Part shown: positions 25,155 through 33,829 of the stretch, piece after piece | Position numbering within the stretch: the stretch's first letter is position 1 | Layout: each line of letters starts with the position of its first letter | Source: an uncultured Dyadobacter sp. | GTDB lineage: Bacteria > Bacteroidota > Bacteroidia > Cytophagales > Spirosomataceae | Length of the DNA stretch: 64,000 nucleotides | NCBI RefSeq assembly: GCF_946482605.1 | Contig: NZ_CAMLSE010000040.1 | Coordinates: 1 to 64,000, forward strand | Reading direction: 5' to 3' | Notes under the pieces: model-generated | Database searches by the model: none | The model's input: only the letters and a program-made list of their open reading frames with translations | Told to the model about the DNA's origin: nothing | Position numbers and translations under genes: made by a program

Positions 25155-26651
25155 CTACAGGAACCGGCTCTTTGCATTATTGAAGATCCCCTGTATTTCC
25201 TCCGACAATCTCAGTTTCAGGACGAGTAATGCGAAAGCAATGCATATCAACGTGGATCGAAGTACCACCGCAACCATGGCCGACCATTTGGAGAGCACAT
25301 ATTCGGGTTCCAGGTAGGTTGCCAGATACAGCACGGTCAAAATCAGGATGATCTTCAACGTGCCCAGGGAGAAAGGTTGAACCTCAAACTTACGCCAGAC
25401 AAACAGCAGCCTGGAAAGTGAGTAGACGAAGGTGGTAATCATCGTAGCTACCGCCGCACCTTCGAATCCGTAGGCGGGTATAAGCAATACGTTCAAAACG
25501 AAGCCCAAAATGGCCGAACCGGTTATGAAATAAGTGGCAAACTTGAAAAATCTGGAATAAAGGATAATCTCGGTATTGAGTCCGGTAGCAGTATCGAACA
25601 CCTTGGCCATTGCGAGAAAAAGCACCACCAATTTCCCCTCCCTGTAGGTTTCGCCTTTCGGGATCAGAAAAAAGATCTCGTCGATACTGCTCCATATGAG
25701 CAAAAAAACCAATCCCCCGGCAATCAGTTGGTTCAATGCAGATTTGGTATTGATCTGGCGGATATGGTCATGATCTCCTTTACCTAGCGAAGTCGCCAAC
25801 AAGGGTATCGAAATCTGCGCAATCGCCTTTTTAGGGATTTCGATAACGCCTGCTATATAAGCTGCGATAATGAATATCCCCGTCTGGATAAGCCCGCGCT
25901 CACCGGCAAGCATAGAGCGGTCGATGAATAACATCAGGTTGACTCCGATTCCGCCGAGCAATGTAAAGCTGCCATAGGCCAACATACTGCGCAACAGCCC
26001 TTTCGTCAGAATTTTCGAATTGGGTTTCCGCCAATACCACTTCCCCAGATGCTTGATATAGGTCACCAAAGAAACGACACCCAGCCCATAGGAAGCGATC
26101 ACCAGGTAAAGCATCAGATCAAAACTTATCCAGCCAAATCCAAAAATGAGAATCAGAAGCATGTTTGCCAGTCTCAAAAAGACCTCCCGGATGAAATTCG
26201 GAACGGCGATTCTGGAATTGTTTCGGCAATACGCCTCCAACACCGACATGTACAGCCAGAAAAGTGTCAGCGGTATTACCAGCACATGGTATTTGAGCAA
26301 TAGAGGTGAATTCGTCGAGTAGTATTCCTGAATCCAGTCTGAACACAACAAGTACAGCATCGCAAAAAGGAGACCACCGACAAATGGGAGCGTCAAAAGG
26401 AACTGCAGAATTCCATTGTGCCCCTGCTCGTCATCCCTGAATTTGCTAAAGAATTTATCTGCAATGAATGGGGTTCCCAAATGCGCAAAAGCGGCAAAGA
26501 GCAAGCTATTTTCAAAAAGGAGCCGGGTCAGCGCTAGTTGTTCCACCGATAAAAATTTGGTAGACACATACATTTGATTGATAATCCCTATTCCTACTCC
26601 AATATAGGAGCCTAACCCTGCCTTTAAGCTTTGTCGAACTATAATTCCCAC
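25155..26651 (-). CDS. polysaccharide flippase (Wzx/MOP superfamily)
   Basis: The 498-residue integral membrane protein has about 12-14 predicted transmembrane helices and the polysaccharide-biosynthesis/MATE-type pattern: KAGLGSYIGVGIGIINQM at the N-terminus, LLFENSLLFAAFAHLGTPFIADKFF, and MIFIDRSMLAG-like helices (LMLFIDRSMLAGERG). It should flip lipid-linked oligosaccharide units across the inner membrane. The only start near the N-terminus is GTG at 26651, six bases after the wecB stop, so it is translated downstream of wecB. The late helices (AVATMITTFVYSLSRLLFVW) are normal. Confidence 0.88.
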   Translation of the reverse strand: MGIIVRQSLKAGLGSYIGVGIGIINQMYVSTKFLSVEQLALTRLLFENSLLFAAFAHLGTPFIADKFFSKFRDDEQGHNGILQFLLTLPFVGGLLFAMLYLLCSDWIQEYYSTNSPLLLKYHVLVIPLTLFWLYMSVLEAYCRNNSRIAVPNFIREVFLRLANMLLILIFGFGWISFDLMLYLVIASYGLGVVSLVTYIKHLGKWYWRKPNSKILTKGLLRSMLAYGSFTLLGGIGVNLMLFIDRSMLAGERGLIQTGIFIIAAYIAGVIEIPKKAIAQISIPLLATSLGKGDHDHIRQINTKSALNQLIAGGLVFLLIWSSIDEIFFLIPKGETYREGKLVVLFLAMAKVFDTATGLNTEIILYSRFFKFATYFITGSAILGFVLNVLLIPAYGFEGAAVATMITTFVYSLSRLLFVWRKFEVQPFSLGTLKIILILTVLYLATYLEPEYVLSKWSAMVAVVLRSTLICIAFALLVLKLRLSEEIQGIFNNAKSRFL

Positions 26652-26657
26652 TATTGT

Positions 26658-27758
26658 CTACTTTACGTACTTCTTCTTAATTACTTGCACTATCCGATCG
26701 GATGCCTGGCCATCCCACAATGCGGGTAACGACGATGTTCGCTTGTTGTTTTCTATAATGTCTTTTACAACAGGCAGTACAAGTTCGGCAGCCATCCCTC
26801 CGACAAGATAGTTCGTCCCCTCCTTCACGGTAACCGGGCGTTCGGTGGTTGTCCTCAACGTGACGCAGGGCACTTTCAGGAAAGTTGTTTCTTCCTGAAC
26901 ACCCCCGGAGTCGGTGATCACCAGCAGCGCATTCTCCATCAGGTTGATAAACTCGAGATATCCCTGCGGCGGCAGTAAAATCAATCCCTCAATTTTTTCA
27001 AGGCTTTCCCACATCTCATGCCGTATCAGGTTTGATTTTGTTCTGGGATGAACAGGGAAAACGACTGTTCTGACTTCACATATCGCCTTTATCAAATCTA
27101 TTAAGCCCGTCAATTCTTCGAAAGAGTCGACATTTGAAGGCCTGTGCATCGTGAGCACCATGTAATCTCTGCTTGCCAGGCCTAACTGCGCAAATACAGT
27201 CAGGCGCGATGCCTTTCCCCTGAACTGCACAAGCGAATCAATCATTACATTGCCGACAAAATGGATTTTGTCCCGCGCGATGTTCTCGCTTTCCAGATTG
27301 CTCATTGCGGATGCTTCCGACACAAAAAGCTCGTCGGCAATATGATCTATCAGAATCCGGTTTACTTCCTCCGGCATACTTTTGTCGCCACTCCGCAGTC
27401 CTGCCTCGACGTGGACCAGTCCTACGCCTTCCTTGGACGCTACCAGGGCACAAGCCAGACTGGAATTCACATCGCCCACCACCATGATCATATCGGGCAG
27501 TTCGCCCCGGACGACCTTTTCGAAGGCTAGCATAATCCTGGCTGTCTGTGTCGTATGCGACCCTCCGTGGACACCCAGGAAAAATGCCGGCTCAGGAAGT
27601 TCGAGCTGTTCAACAAAGATCTTAAACATGGCATCGTCATGATGCTGACCCGTATGAACCAGCATAACCGAAAATTCCGGGCACTTTACCAGGGCTCGAT
27701 ATAGGGCGGCCACCTTAATAAAATTAGGTCGGGCACCCATCACACACATTATTTTCAA
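26658..27758 (-). CDS. wecB: non-hydrolysing UDP-N-acetylglucosamine 2-epimerase
   Basis: This cytosolic enzyme interconverts UDP-GlcNAc and UDP-ManNAc for surface glycan synthesis. The 366 residues match family length. Seen: MGARPNFIKVAALYRAL, VHTGQHHDDAMFKIF, VHVEAGLRSGDKSMPEEVNRILIDH (the catalytic region), VLTMHRPSNVDS, and VITDSGGVQEETTFLKVPCVTLR. The start is a TTG at 27758 giving the family-like MKIMCVMGARPNF; the ATG nine bases later is an alternative. The flippase gene follows by six bases. A -7 element lies 24 bases upstream. Confidence 0.93.
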   Translation of the reverse strand: MKIMCVMGARPNFIKVAALYRALVKCPEFSVMLVHTGQHHDDAMFKIFVEQLELPEPAFFLGVHGGSHTTQTARIMLAFEKVVRGELPDMIMVVGDVNSSLACALVASKEGVGLVHVEAGLRSGDKSMPEEVNRILIDHIADELFVSEASAMSNLESENIARDKIHFVGNVMIDSLVQFRGKASRLTVFAQLGLASRDYMVLTMHRPSNVDSFEELTGLIDLIKAICEVRTVVFPVHPRTKSNLIRHEMWESLEKIEGLILLPPQGYLEFINLMENALLVITDSGGVQEETTFLKVPCVTLRTTTERPVTVKEGTNYLVGGMAAELVLPVVKDIIENNKRTSSLPALWDGQASDRIVQVIKKKYVK

Positions 27759-27781
27759 TGATTTAGGCGGTGTTAGGCGCG

Positions 27782-27789
27782 CAAAGTTA
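27782..27789 (-). promoter_or_regulatory. candidate -7 element of wecB
   Basis: CAAAGTTA on the plus strand reads TAACTTTG on the minus strand, 24 bases upstream of the wecB start. It is back to back with the promoter of the gene at 27910. Confidence 0.45.
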
Positions 27790-27846
27790 GCACAGTTTTA
27801 ACTCCAAAATCCTCTACACGGACTTTTTACACCCTTCGCGATTTTA

Positions 27847-27878
27847 TTGTGAATTAGAAACGATTAAACCTACTTTTG
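27847..27878 (+). promoter_or_regulatory. promoter of the glycosyltransferase at 27910
   Basis: TTG (27847-27849), 21 bases, then TACTTTTG (27871-27878), a full match. The ATG follows 31 bases later. Confidence 0.6.
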
Positions 27879-27909
27879 CCCTGAGAAATATCAGACACCC
27901 ATAAAGCAG

Positions 27910-28809
27910 ATGCCCTTCCTTGCCCCTATCGTCCTCTTTTGCTACAATCGTCCGCAGCATTTGCAGCAAACGATAGAAAGCCTGCAAAAGAATGCGCTGG
28001 CAGCGGAAAGTCAGCTGTACATATACTCCGATGGCCCTAAAAACGAACGTGATGCACCATTGGTGAGCAAAGTTCGTCAGTACATTTCAGGAGTAAAAGG
28101 TTTCAGGAATGTGCAGATCATAGCGTCGGAACGGAATAAAGGCCTGGCCACTTCCGTGATTGAGGGCGTGACGGACGTGCTCAGCGGCCATCCAAGCGTG
28201 ATCGTGCTGGAAGACGACATGCTTTGCACTACCGACTTCCTTTCTTTCATGAACCGCGCGCTGGAAACCTATGCGCATCGCGACGATATTTTTTCGGTAA
28301 CGGGGTATACGCCTCCCGCTAATTATCCGGCAGATTACAATAATGACCTTTTTCTGGCACCCCGGGCGAGTTCCTGGGGCTGGGGGACCTGGACACACAA
28401 ATGGAAACAGGCCGATTGGGAAGTGGGGAGTTTCGGGCTAATGCAAGCGGATTCGTCAAAAAGGAAACGCTTTAACCAAGGCGGCGACGACCTCTGGCCC
28501 ATGCTGGCCAAGCAGCAAAAGGGAGTCATCGACTCCTGGGCGATTCGCTGGACCTACTCCCAGTTTCAGAACAATGCCTACGGGCTGTATCCCATCCACT
28601 CCAAGATCAAAAACATCGGTACCGACGGCAGTGGCACTAACTTTACTTTTAAATCGGGCAGCTATGGACACGAAATGGCGGAGGGTAAAGTCGTCATGGA
28701 TCCGGCGCTGGCCCCCGATGATAAAATGATCGGGGCTTTTAACCGTTATTACCGATTATCATTTCTTTTAAAAATCAAAAACTGGGTCAAATACAGGATC
28801 TGGTCCTGA
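27910..28809 (+). CDS. glycosyltransferase (GT-A fold)
   Basis: The 299-residue protein starts APIVLFCYNRPQHLQQTIESL, with LYIYSDGPKNERDAPLV and the metal-binding VIVLEDDMLCTTDFLSFMN, then VTGYTPPANYP, RASSWGWGTWTHKW and NIGTDGSGTNFT. This pattern is seen in GT2-related transferases of Bacteroidota surface glycan loci that contain a WGWGTW element. Sugar donor unknown. It forms a two-gene operon with an FkbM methyltransferase seven bases downstream, which suggests that it transfers a sugar that is then O-methylated. Confidence 0.85.
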   Translation: MPFLAPIVLFCYNRPQHLQQTIESLQKNALAAESQLYIYSDGPKNERDAPLVSKVRQYISGVKGFRNVQIIASERNKGLATSVIEGVTDVLSGHPSVIVLEDDMLCTTDFLSFMNRALETYAHRDDIFSVTGYTPPANYPADYNNDLFLAPRASSWGWGTWTHKWKQADWEVGSFGLMQADSSKRKRFNQGGDDLWPMLAKQQKGVIDSWAIRWTYSQFQNNAYGLYPIHSKIKNIGTDGSGTNFTFKSGSYGHEMAEGKVVMDPALAPDDKMIGAFNRYYRLSFLLKIKNWVKYRIWS

Positions 28810-28815
28810 CTGAAT

Positions 28816-29622
28816 ATGTACTGGCTTCGCTATCTGCTTAAAGAACCTTATCACGCCCTGAGCTCCGCCTCCAACCGGGAGTTCATGTCGCTGTTGCTGA
28901 AATACGGAAATCACGCGCGTTATAAAACGGCCGATGTGAAATTTGGCAATTACAGCCTGCAAGTACCTGATACCATGTCATTTCTATGGCAGCATAAGGA
29001 AATCTTCGCGGATGAGTTTTACTATTTCAAAACAGAAAGCACTCAACCCGTTATTTTCGATTGCGGGGCCAATATCGGCATGAGTGTTTTGTATTTTAAA
29101 AAGCTTTTCCCGAATGCGCGGATCCTTGCTTTTGAAGCGGAACCCGATATTGCCGCCCTGCTGCGGCAAAATCTCAATGCGAACCGGATCAACGACATTG
29201 CCATCATTGACAAAGCGGTGTGGGTCAACGAAGACGGAATTTTGTTTGGCAGCGAGTCCGCAGACTCTTCCTCCATTTATTCCACTTCTTCCAAAAGGAA
29301 AATTGCGTCCGTCCGCCTGAGAGATTATCTGCAAAAAGAAACACAGATCGATTTTCTCAAAATTGACATTGAAGGTGCAGAACTTGAAGTTCTCGATGAT
29401 TGCCGCGATTCGCTGGCGCACGTCAAGAACCTCTTTGTGGAATTCCATTCATACATCGGCAACCCGCAGGGCCTGGCCGATGTGGTGAAAATCTTTGAAG
29501 AAAATGGTTTCCGCTACTTTGTTGACACCAATCAGCATCGGATGAAGCCGTTCGTTAACCATCGCTACCGCGGTAACGATGTGATGGACCTTCAATTGAA
29601 TATCTTCGGGTGGCGCGAATGA
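28816..29622 (+). CDS. FkbM family methyltransferase
   Basis: The 268 residues include IFDCGANIGMSVLYFKKLFP (SAM-binding motif I), ILAFEAEPDIAALLRQNL, FLKIDIEGAELEVLDDC and the C-terminal LFVEFHSYIGNPQG block. This is the second FkbM protein in the region, only distantly like the one at 24223 (different N-terminal half), so it is not a recent duplicate. It follows the glycosyltransferase by seven bases and is convergent with the UDP-sugar dehydrogenase. Predicted to methylate a glycan hydroxyl in the cytosol. Confidence 0.88.
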   Translation: MYWLRYLLKEPYHALSSASNREFMSLLLKYGNHARYKTADVKFGNYSLQVPDTMSFLWQHKEIFADEFYYFKTESTQPVIFDCGANIGMSVLYFKKLFPNARILAFEAEPDIAALLRQNLNANRINDIAIIDKAVWVNEDGILFGSESADSSSIYSTSSKRKIASVRLRDYLQKETQIDFLKIDIEGAELEVLDDCRDSLAHVKNLFVEFHSYIGNPQGLADVVKIFEENGFRYFVDTNQHRMKPFVNHRYRGNDVMDLQLNIFGWRE

Positions 29623-29628
29623 CCGTCA

Positions 29629-30894
29629 TCAGAGCCTCGAATCCACCATTTCCTGCGGTAATATCGATTTAAGATCAAAAATGACGGAATCAGGAGCAAT
29701 GAAATCACCGAATTCCATACTGTGGAACTCATTGTGTGCGACGGCGATCACTACTGCTTCGTAGGTTCCAACCGGCTTTTCAAGCAACGCAATGCTGTAT
29801 TCGTTCAATACCTGCTCCTGGGAAGCCCAGGGGTCACAGATTTCGACCTGCATCCCAAAATCGGTTAATTCTCGGTAGACATCTACGACCCTGGTGTTTC
29901 TGACATCCGGGCAATTCTCCTTGAACGTAATCCCCAATATCAGCACCCGGCTGCCTTCTATCTTATGCCCCTTTCTGATCAGCAGCTTAATCAATTTGTT
30001 GGCTACAAAAATGCCCATGGTATCATTTACACGCCTTCCCGACAAGATGACCTGAGGATAATAACCCAGTGACTCCGCCTTGTGAGCGAGATAATAGGGA
30101 TCCACACCAATGCAATGCCCTCCTACCAGGCCGGGTTTGTAATGCAGAAAATTCCACTTCGTTGCTGCGGCCTCCAAGACTTCAGTGGTATCGATGTTCA
30201 TTCGGTCGAAAATCAGTGCCAGCTCGTTCACAAACGAAATATTGACGTCCCGCTGCGCATTCTCGATCGCCTTGGATGCCTCGGCCACCTTGATACTGGA
30301 CGCCCGGTGTGTACCGGCTTCGATCACGGAGCTGTAAAGACCGTCGACAAACCCGGCTGCATCAGGCGTCGATCCGGAGGTCACCTTTTTTATTTTGGTG
30401 AAGGTGTTCACCTTGTCCCCTGGGTTGATCCGTTCAGGTGAGTATCCGCAATAGAAGTCGTCGTTAAATTTCAGCCCGCTTTCCAGCTCCAGCACCGGCA
30501 CACAATCATCCTCCGTGCAACCGGGATAAACTGTCGATTCATAGATCACCACGTCCCCTCTTTTTAAAACCTTGCCGATCATTGCGCTGGCTTTGAGTAA
30601 ATGCGAAAGATTCGGCTTCTTATAATGATCGATGGGGGTCGGAACGGTTACGATGAAAATATTACAGAGACTTATCGCCTCCTGCTCCCATGAGAAATTC
30701 AAATTAACGGCGTCCCTCAGATCCTGGCGGGAAATTTCCTTGGTCGCGTCGTAGGCATCCTTCAACTCCTGAACGCGTCTCTTGTTAATGTCAAAACCTG
30801 TAACATGGTATTTCTTGCTGAAAGCAACGGCTAATGGTAAACCGACATAGCCTAGTCCGATTACGGCAATTTTCAGATCTGATCCGGGTAACAT
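29629..30894 (-). CDS. UDP-N-acetyl sugar 6-dehydrogenase (TviB/WbpO type)
   Basis: The 421-residue NAD-dependent enzyme oxidises the C6 of a UDP-HexNAc to the uronate. Motifs: LKIAVIGLGYVGLPLAVAF (Rossmann, NAD), VTVPTPIDHYKKPNLSHL, VIYESTVYPGCTEDDCVPVLE with the catalytic Cys region, YSPERINPGDK, PGLVGGHCIGVDPYY (catalytic Cys in GHCIG), and GITFKENCPDVRNTRV. The phrases VYPGCTEDDCVP and YCGYSPERINPGD are those of TviB/WbpO-type UDP-GlcNAc/GalNAc dehydrogenases rather than of UDP-glucose dehydrogenase. With WecB nearby, a HexNAc uronic acid such as ManNAcA or GalNAcA in the surface glycan is likely; which isomer is not decided by sequence. Confidence 0.88.
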   Translation of the reverse strand: MLPGSDLKIAVIGLGYVGLPLAVAFSKKYHVTGFDINKRRVQELKDAYDATKEISRQDLRDAVNLNFSWEQEAISLCNIFIVTVPTPIDHYKKPNLSHLLKASAMIGKVLKRGDVVIYESTVYPGCTEDDCVPVLELESGLKFNDDFYCGYSPERINPGDKVNTFTKIKKVTSGSTPDAAGFVDGLYSSVIEAGTHRASSIKVAEASKAIENAQRDVNISFVNELALIFDRMNIDTTEVLEAAATKWNFLHYKPGLVGGHCIGVDPYYLAHKAESLGYYPQVILSGRRVNDTMGIFVANKLIKLLIRKGHKIEGSRVLILGITFKENCPDVRNTRVVDVYRELTDFGMQVEICDPWASQEQVLNEYSIALLEKPVGTYEAVVIAVAHNEFHSMEFGDFIAPDSVIFDLKSILPQEMVDSRL

Positions 30895-31037
30895 GCGAGG
30901 TACTCTTTAATGATGGCCATAAAACTAGGTATATTTTGCCCTACCAAAAAATTACCGACGAATGCGTGACCAACTGCTGATTTGTACGTATTGCTTTAAA
31001 GCAGTTACAACAATCGCTTCCGATCCCTATCGAACTA

Positions 31038-31550
31038 TTGGTTATAGAACACAAAGTTTTCACATTGCGCGGCCACAAAGTCATGCTGGATTTCGACCTC
31101 GCTGCATTATATGAGATAGAAACCAAAGCATTGAAACAGGCTGTGAGAAGAAATCTGGAGCGTTTCCCGAGCGACTTCATGTTTGAACTGACAAGGGAGG
31201 AATACCAATCTTTAAGGTCACAAATTGTGACCTTAAAGATTGGACGGGGTCATCACAGCAAATTTGCCCCATTTGCATTCACAGAACAGGGCGTCGCTAT
31301 GCTTTCCAGCGTGCTCAACAGCTACAAAGCCTTACAGGTTAACATTACCATCATGCGGGCATTCGTTTCGATCCGCCAGCATTATCTGGATTCAAAAGAA
31401 CTAAAAGAGAGAATTGATAGGCTCGAAGATGAAATGCAGGGCAAGTTTAGTGACATCCACCAGGCGCTCAGCTTTTTACTGGACCCTCAAAAACCCGAAC
31501 ACACGCCCATTGGATTTAAGCAACTCAACCAAAATCAACAGGATGATTAA
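31038..31550 (+). CDS. ORF6N domain protein (KilA-N-like DNA-binding), start uncertain
   Basis: The ORF6N domain is found in phage antirepressors and in many Bacteroidota chromosomal genes. Here it reads FTLRGHKVMLDFDLAALYEIETKALKQAVRRN, then RFPSDFMFELTREEY and FAFTEQGVAMLSSVLNS. A short coiled coil follows (KELKERIDRLEDEMQGKF). Only a TTG start exists at 31038, and the codons upstream, back to a stop at 30978-30980, encode LQQSLPIPIELL, which also looks family-like, so the true start may be farther up at a non-standard codon or may have been lost. The coding sequence contains a perfect 39-base inverted repeat (separate entry). It overlaps the stop of the convergent methyltransferase by four bases. 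Confidence 0.72.
   Translation: MVIEHKVFTLRGHKVMLDFDLAALYEIETKALKQAVRRNLERFPSDFMFELTREEYQSLRSQIVTLKIGRGHHSKFAPFAFTEQGVAMLSSVLNSYKALQVNITIMRAFVSIRQHYLDSKELKERIDRLEDEMQGKFSDIHQALSFLLDPQKPEHTPIGFKQLNQNQQDD
31205..31243. repeat. perfect 39-base palindrome inside the ORF6N gene
   Basis: The 19-base arm 31205-31223 (CCAATCTTTAAGGTCACAA) is the exact reverse complement of 31225-31243, with one central base (31224). It lies in the linker that encodes QSLRSQIVTLKIG, which precedes the conserved AFTEQG block. Perfect self-complementarity of this length inside a coding sequence is not needed to encode the protein, so it may be an operator for autoregulation, an mRNA hairpin, or a recombination trace. 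Confidence 0.95.
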
Positions 31551-32455
31551 CGCGCGTACGGATTAGGCGGGAAAATGTGTACCTGAAAACCATCCTCTTG
31601 CATGGCTTTCATGACCTGGTCGGAAGGAAGTTTTTTGAAAATCACTGCACACAATACCTGTGACGGCATCAGTGACGCCCAGGTGAGAAAATCGTGAAAC
31701 GCAAGCTTGCGTTTGAGCTTCCGAAAAGCAGGCGAAGAATCATCCGCCTTCTCGTGCGCGTAGGAAGGGTGGTAATAGTTATTGTTGATACCCTTGAATG
31801 CTACCGCAGGCAGTCCCATGCCGTTAGCCAGTTTATCCATTTCGCGTTCAGAAAGTTTGAACACATAGTTTCCGACCGTTTCGAACGAATAACGATTTTT
31901 CCAATACTTCTGCAATGCACGGGTATCCCAGCGGTCGAATATATTCCTCATCGCTAGTAAAAATGGCATTTTAGAGATCGGATCGTGCGGCTCTATCAGG
32001 ATCACCGCCTCGCGGGCAACGCGGAGCATTTCGTAAACGCCCAGGTAGGGCCTCGGGAAATGATGATAGGCTTCCTTACAAAAAACATAGTCGAAGCTGT
32101 TATCTTCAAAAGTCAGCCGCTCGACATTCTCAACTGCATACTTCTCAATAAACCCTCTCGACCTGGACAACGGCAGAAAAGTACCGGCAATGTCAGTTGC
32201 CGTTACATCGAGTCCTTTTCGAAAAAAATAATTGGCGTCGAAACCATATCCGTCGCCCACGGTCAGCCAAGATTTTTGCTCGCCAGCAAACGGATCCGCA
32301 AGTTCGAGCATTCGCTTGTGTATCCAGTTGTTAACCGTCTGATGCTTATTATCATACTCCCATAACTCAATGACCTTATCCTTCGCCTCCTGAGTAGCAA
32401 ACTGCAATTCATACCATTCCGAATGCGCCTCGTGGCTTCGTTTTTCGCTCGACAT
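31547..32455 (-). CDS. class I SAM-dependent methyltransferase (Methyltransf_11 type)
   Basis: The 302 residues contain WLTVGDGYGFDANYFFRKGLDVTATDIA (motif I and the strand 2 acid), VERLTFEDNSFDYVFCKEAYHHFPRPYLGVYEMLRVAREAVILIEP (typical of the methyltransferase 11 family). The N-terminal segment (SEWYELQFATQEAKDKVIEL) and C-terminal half are not typical of any family I can name. It lies within the glycan region and may methylate a sugar or a lipid carrier, but its target is unknown. It is convergent with the ORF6N gene and divergent from the glycosyltransferase at 32585. Confidence 0.85.
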   Translation of the reverse strand: MSSEKRSHEAHSEWYELQFATQEAKDKVIELWEYDNKHQTVNNWIHKRMLELADPFAGEQKSWLTVGDGYGFDANYFFRKGLDVTATDIAGTFLPLSRSRGFIEKYAVENVERLTFEDNSFDYVFCKEAYHHFPRPYLGVYEMLRVAREAVILIEPHDPISKMPFLLAMRNIFDRWDTRALQKYWKNRYSFETVGNYVFKLSEREMDKLANGMGLPAVAFKGINNNYYHPSYAHEKADDSSPAFRKLKRKLAFHDFLTWASLMPSQVLCAVIFKKLPSDQVMKAMQEDGFQVHIFPPNPYAR

Positions 32456-32584
32456 GTTCCTGGGTTACCTGTTTTTGCGATAAAGATAGTTTCCCGGAAT
32501 AAAAATTATTTAAAGCCGTAACTATTAATTTTACTTCGGCGGATTCTACATCCCGCAAAAACACAGGTTATCGAGAACGATCAA

Positions 32585-33829
32585 ATGGTGCTTCAACTGA
32601 GTACTTTTCATTGGGAAGGAGGCGCCGGAGTTGCGGCAGCGAGGTTGCACAATGCACTCCTCAAAGCCGGAGTCGACTCTCAGCTGATGGTCTCGAAAAT
32701 GTCGGGGCCCGGAGAACGCACAACAGGCGTAGCCGATAGTCCGTGGAAGGGAAAAGTAGCCTGGGGGCATTTTGTGTCAGAACGTTTGCAGTTTCTTCCC
32801 CACGAAAAAGATGCAACGGTGAGGTTTGCTTTTTCCCCTGCCTTAGCGGGCACAGATATTAGCAAACATCCCCTGGTCAGACAGGCCAGCGTTATCCATC
32901 TGCACTGGGTCAATTTTGGGTTTTTATCACTAAAAACCCTTGAAAAACTGTTTGCGCTGGGGAAACCGGTGATCTGGACTCTCCATGATATGTGGACTTT
33001 CACCGGGGGATGCCATTACAACCGGGGCTGTGACCATTACCTTTCGCATTGCCGGTATTGTCCTTATCTCCGAGACCCGGGCGAATACGATATTTCATTT
33101 GATCAATTTGAAAAGAAACGGTCTATTTACGAAAGCGCTTCGCTCACGCTTGTTTCGCCAAGTCATTGGCTCGATCATCAGGTCAAAATAGCCGGATTGA
33201 CGCGCGGCATGTCCTCCCTTTCGATCCCGAACTGCATCGATACCGGTTTGTTTAAACCCGCTGATACCAGAGCGGCAAAGACGGCATTGGGGCTACCTCC
33301 CGATAAAAAGCTCATCCTGTTCGCAGGTGCAAACACGCAGGACCCGCGCAAAGGCTTTACCTACTTTCGGCAGGCACTGACTGAACTGGACGCTTCCGAT
33401 CTGGAAGTAATGATCTTCGGAAAGGGGCGGCCCGAAGATTTTGAACAAATGCCTGTTAAAGTTCATTTCCTGGGTAAGATTTCCGATCCGAAACAAATGG
33501 TGAACGCCTACAATGCCGCAGACATGATTATAGTCCCTTCGCTGGAAGACAATCTTCCGAACACCGTTATGGAAGCCATGGCCTGCGGCACGCCGGCTGT
33601 TGGATTTAACACCGGCGGGATCCCGGAAATGATCGACCACCTGGATAACGGTTTCGTTTCCGTTGCAAAGTCGGCTGCATCTATTGCAGAGGGTATCAGG
33701 TGGGTTTTGGAACATAACACCGGGCAAGCTATTTCCAGGAAAGCACGCGAAAAGGTTTTAAGATGCTATTCCGAAGAAGTAGTCGCGAACCGCTATTCCC
33801 AACTATATCAAACCGTGCTGCATGGATAA
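32585..33829 (+). CDS. family 4 glycosyltransferase
   Basis: The 414-residue GT-B protein starts VLQLSTFHWEGGAGVAAARLHNALLKAGVDS (N-terminal Rossmann domain) and has the conserved IWTLHDMWTFTGGCHYNRGCDHYLSHC segment with paired Cys/His residues, then KLILFAGANTQDPRKGF, and the donor-binding DMIIVPSLEDNLPNTVMEAMACGTPAVGFNTGGIPEMI (EX7E-type). The HDMWTFTGGCHY element is common in Bacteroidota wcaC-like transferases. Its stop overlaps the start of the next glycosyltransferase by eight bases, so the two are translationally coupled. Confidence 0.9.
   Translation: MVLQLSTFHWEGGAGVAAARLHNALLKAGVDSQLMVSKMSGPGERTTGVADSPWKGKVAWGHFVSERLQFLPHEKDATVRFAFSPALAGTDISKHPLVRQASVIHLHWVNFGFLSLKTLEKLFALGKPVIWTLHDMWTFTGGCHYNRGCDHYLSHCRYCPYLRDPGEYDISFDQFEKKRSIYESASLTLVSPSHWLDHQVKIAGLTRGMSSLSIPNCIDTGLFKPADTRAAKTALGLPPDKKLILFAGANTQDPRKGFTYFRQALTELDASDLEVMIFGKGRPEDFEQMPVKVHFLGKISDPKQMVNAYNAADMIIVPSLEDNLPNTVMEAMACGTPAVGFNTGGIPEMIDHLDNGFVSVAKSAASIAEGIRWVLEHNTGQAISRKAREKVLRCYSEEVVANRYSQLYQTVLHG

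Noticed and set aside
30962..31040. An ATG at 30962 as the start of the ORF6N gene
   Set aside because: It is in a different reading frame from the ORF6N domain and soon leads to a stop; a frameshift would be required.
31038..31550. A prophage or phage remnant around the ORF6N gene
   Set aside because: No integrase, structural or lysis gene and no attachment-site repeats are near. The neighbours are glycan genes, so ORF6N alone does not support a prophage.
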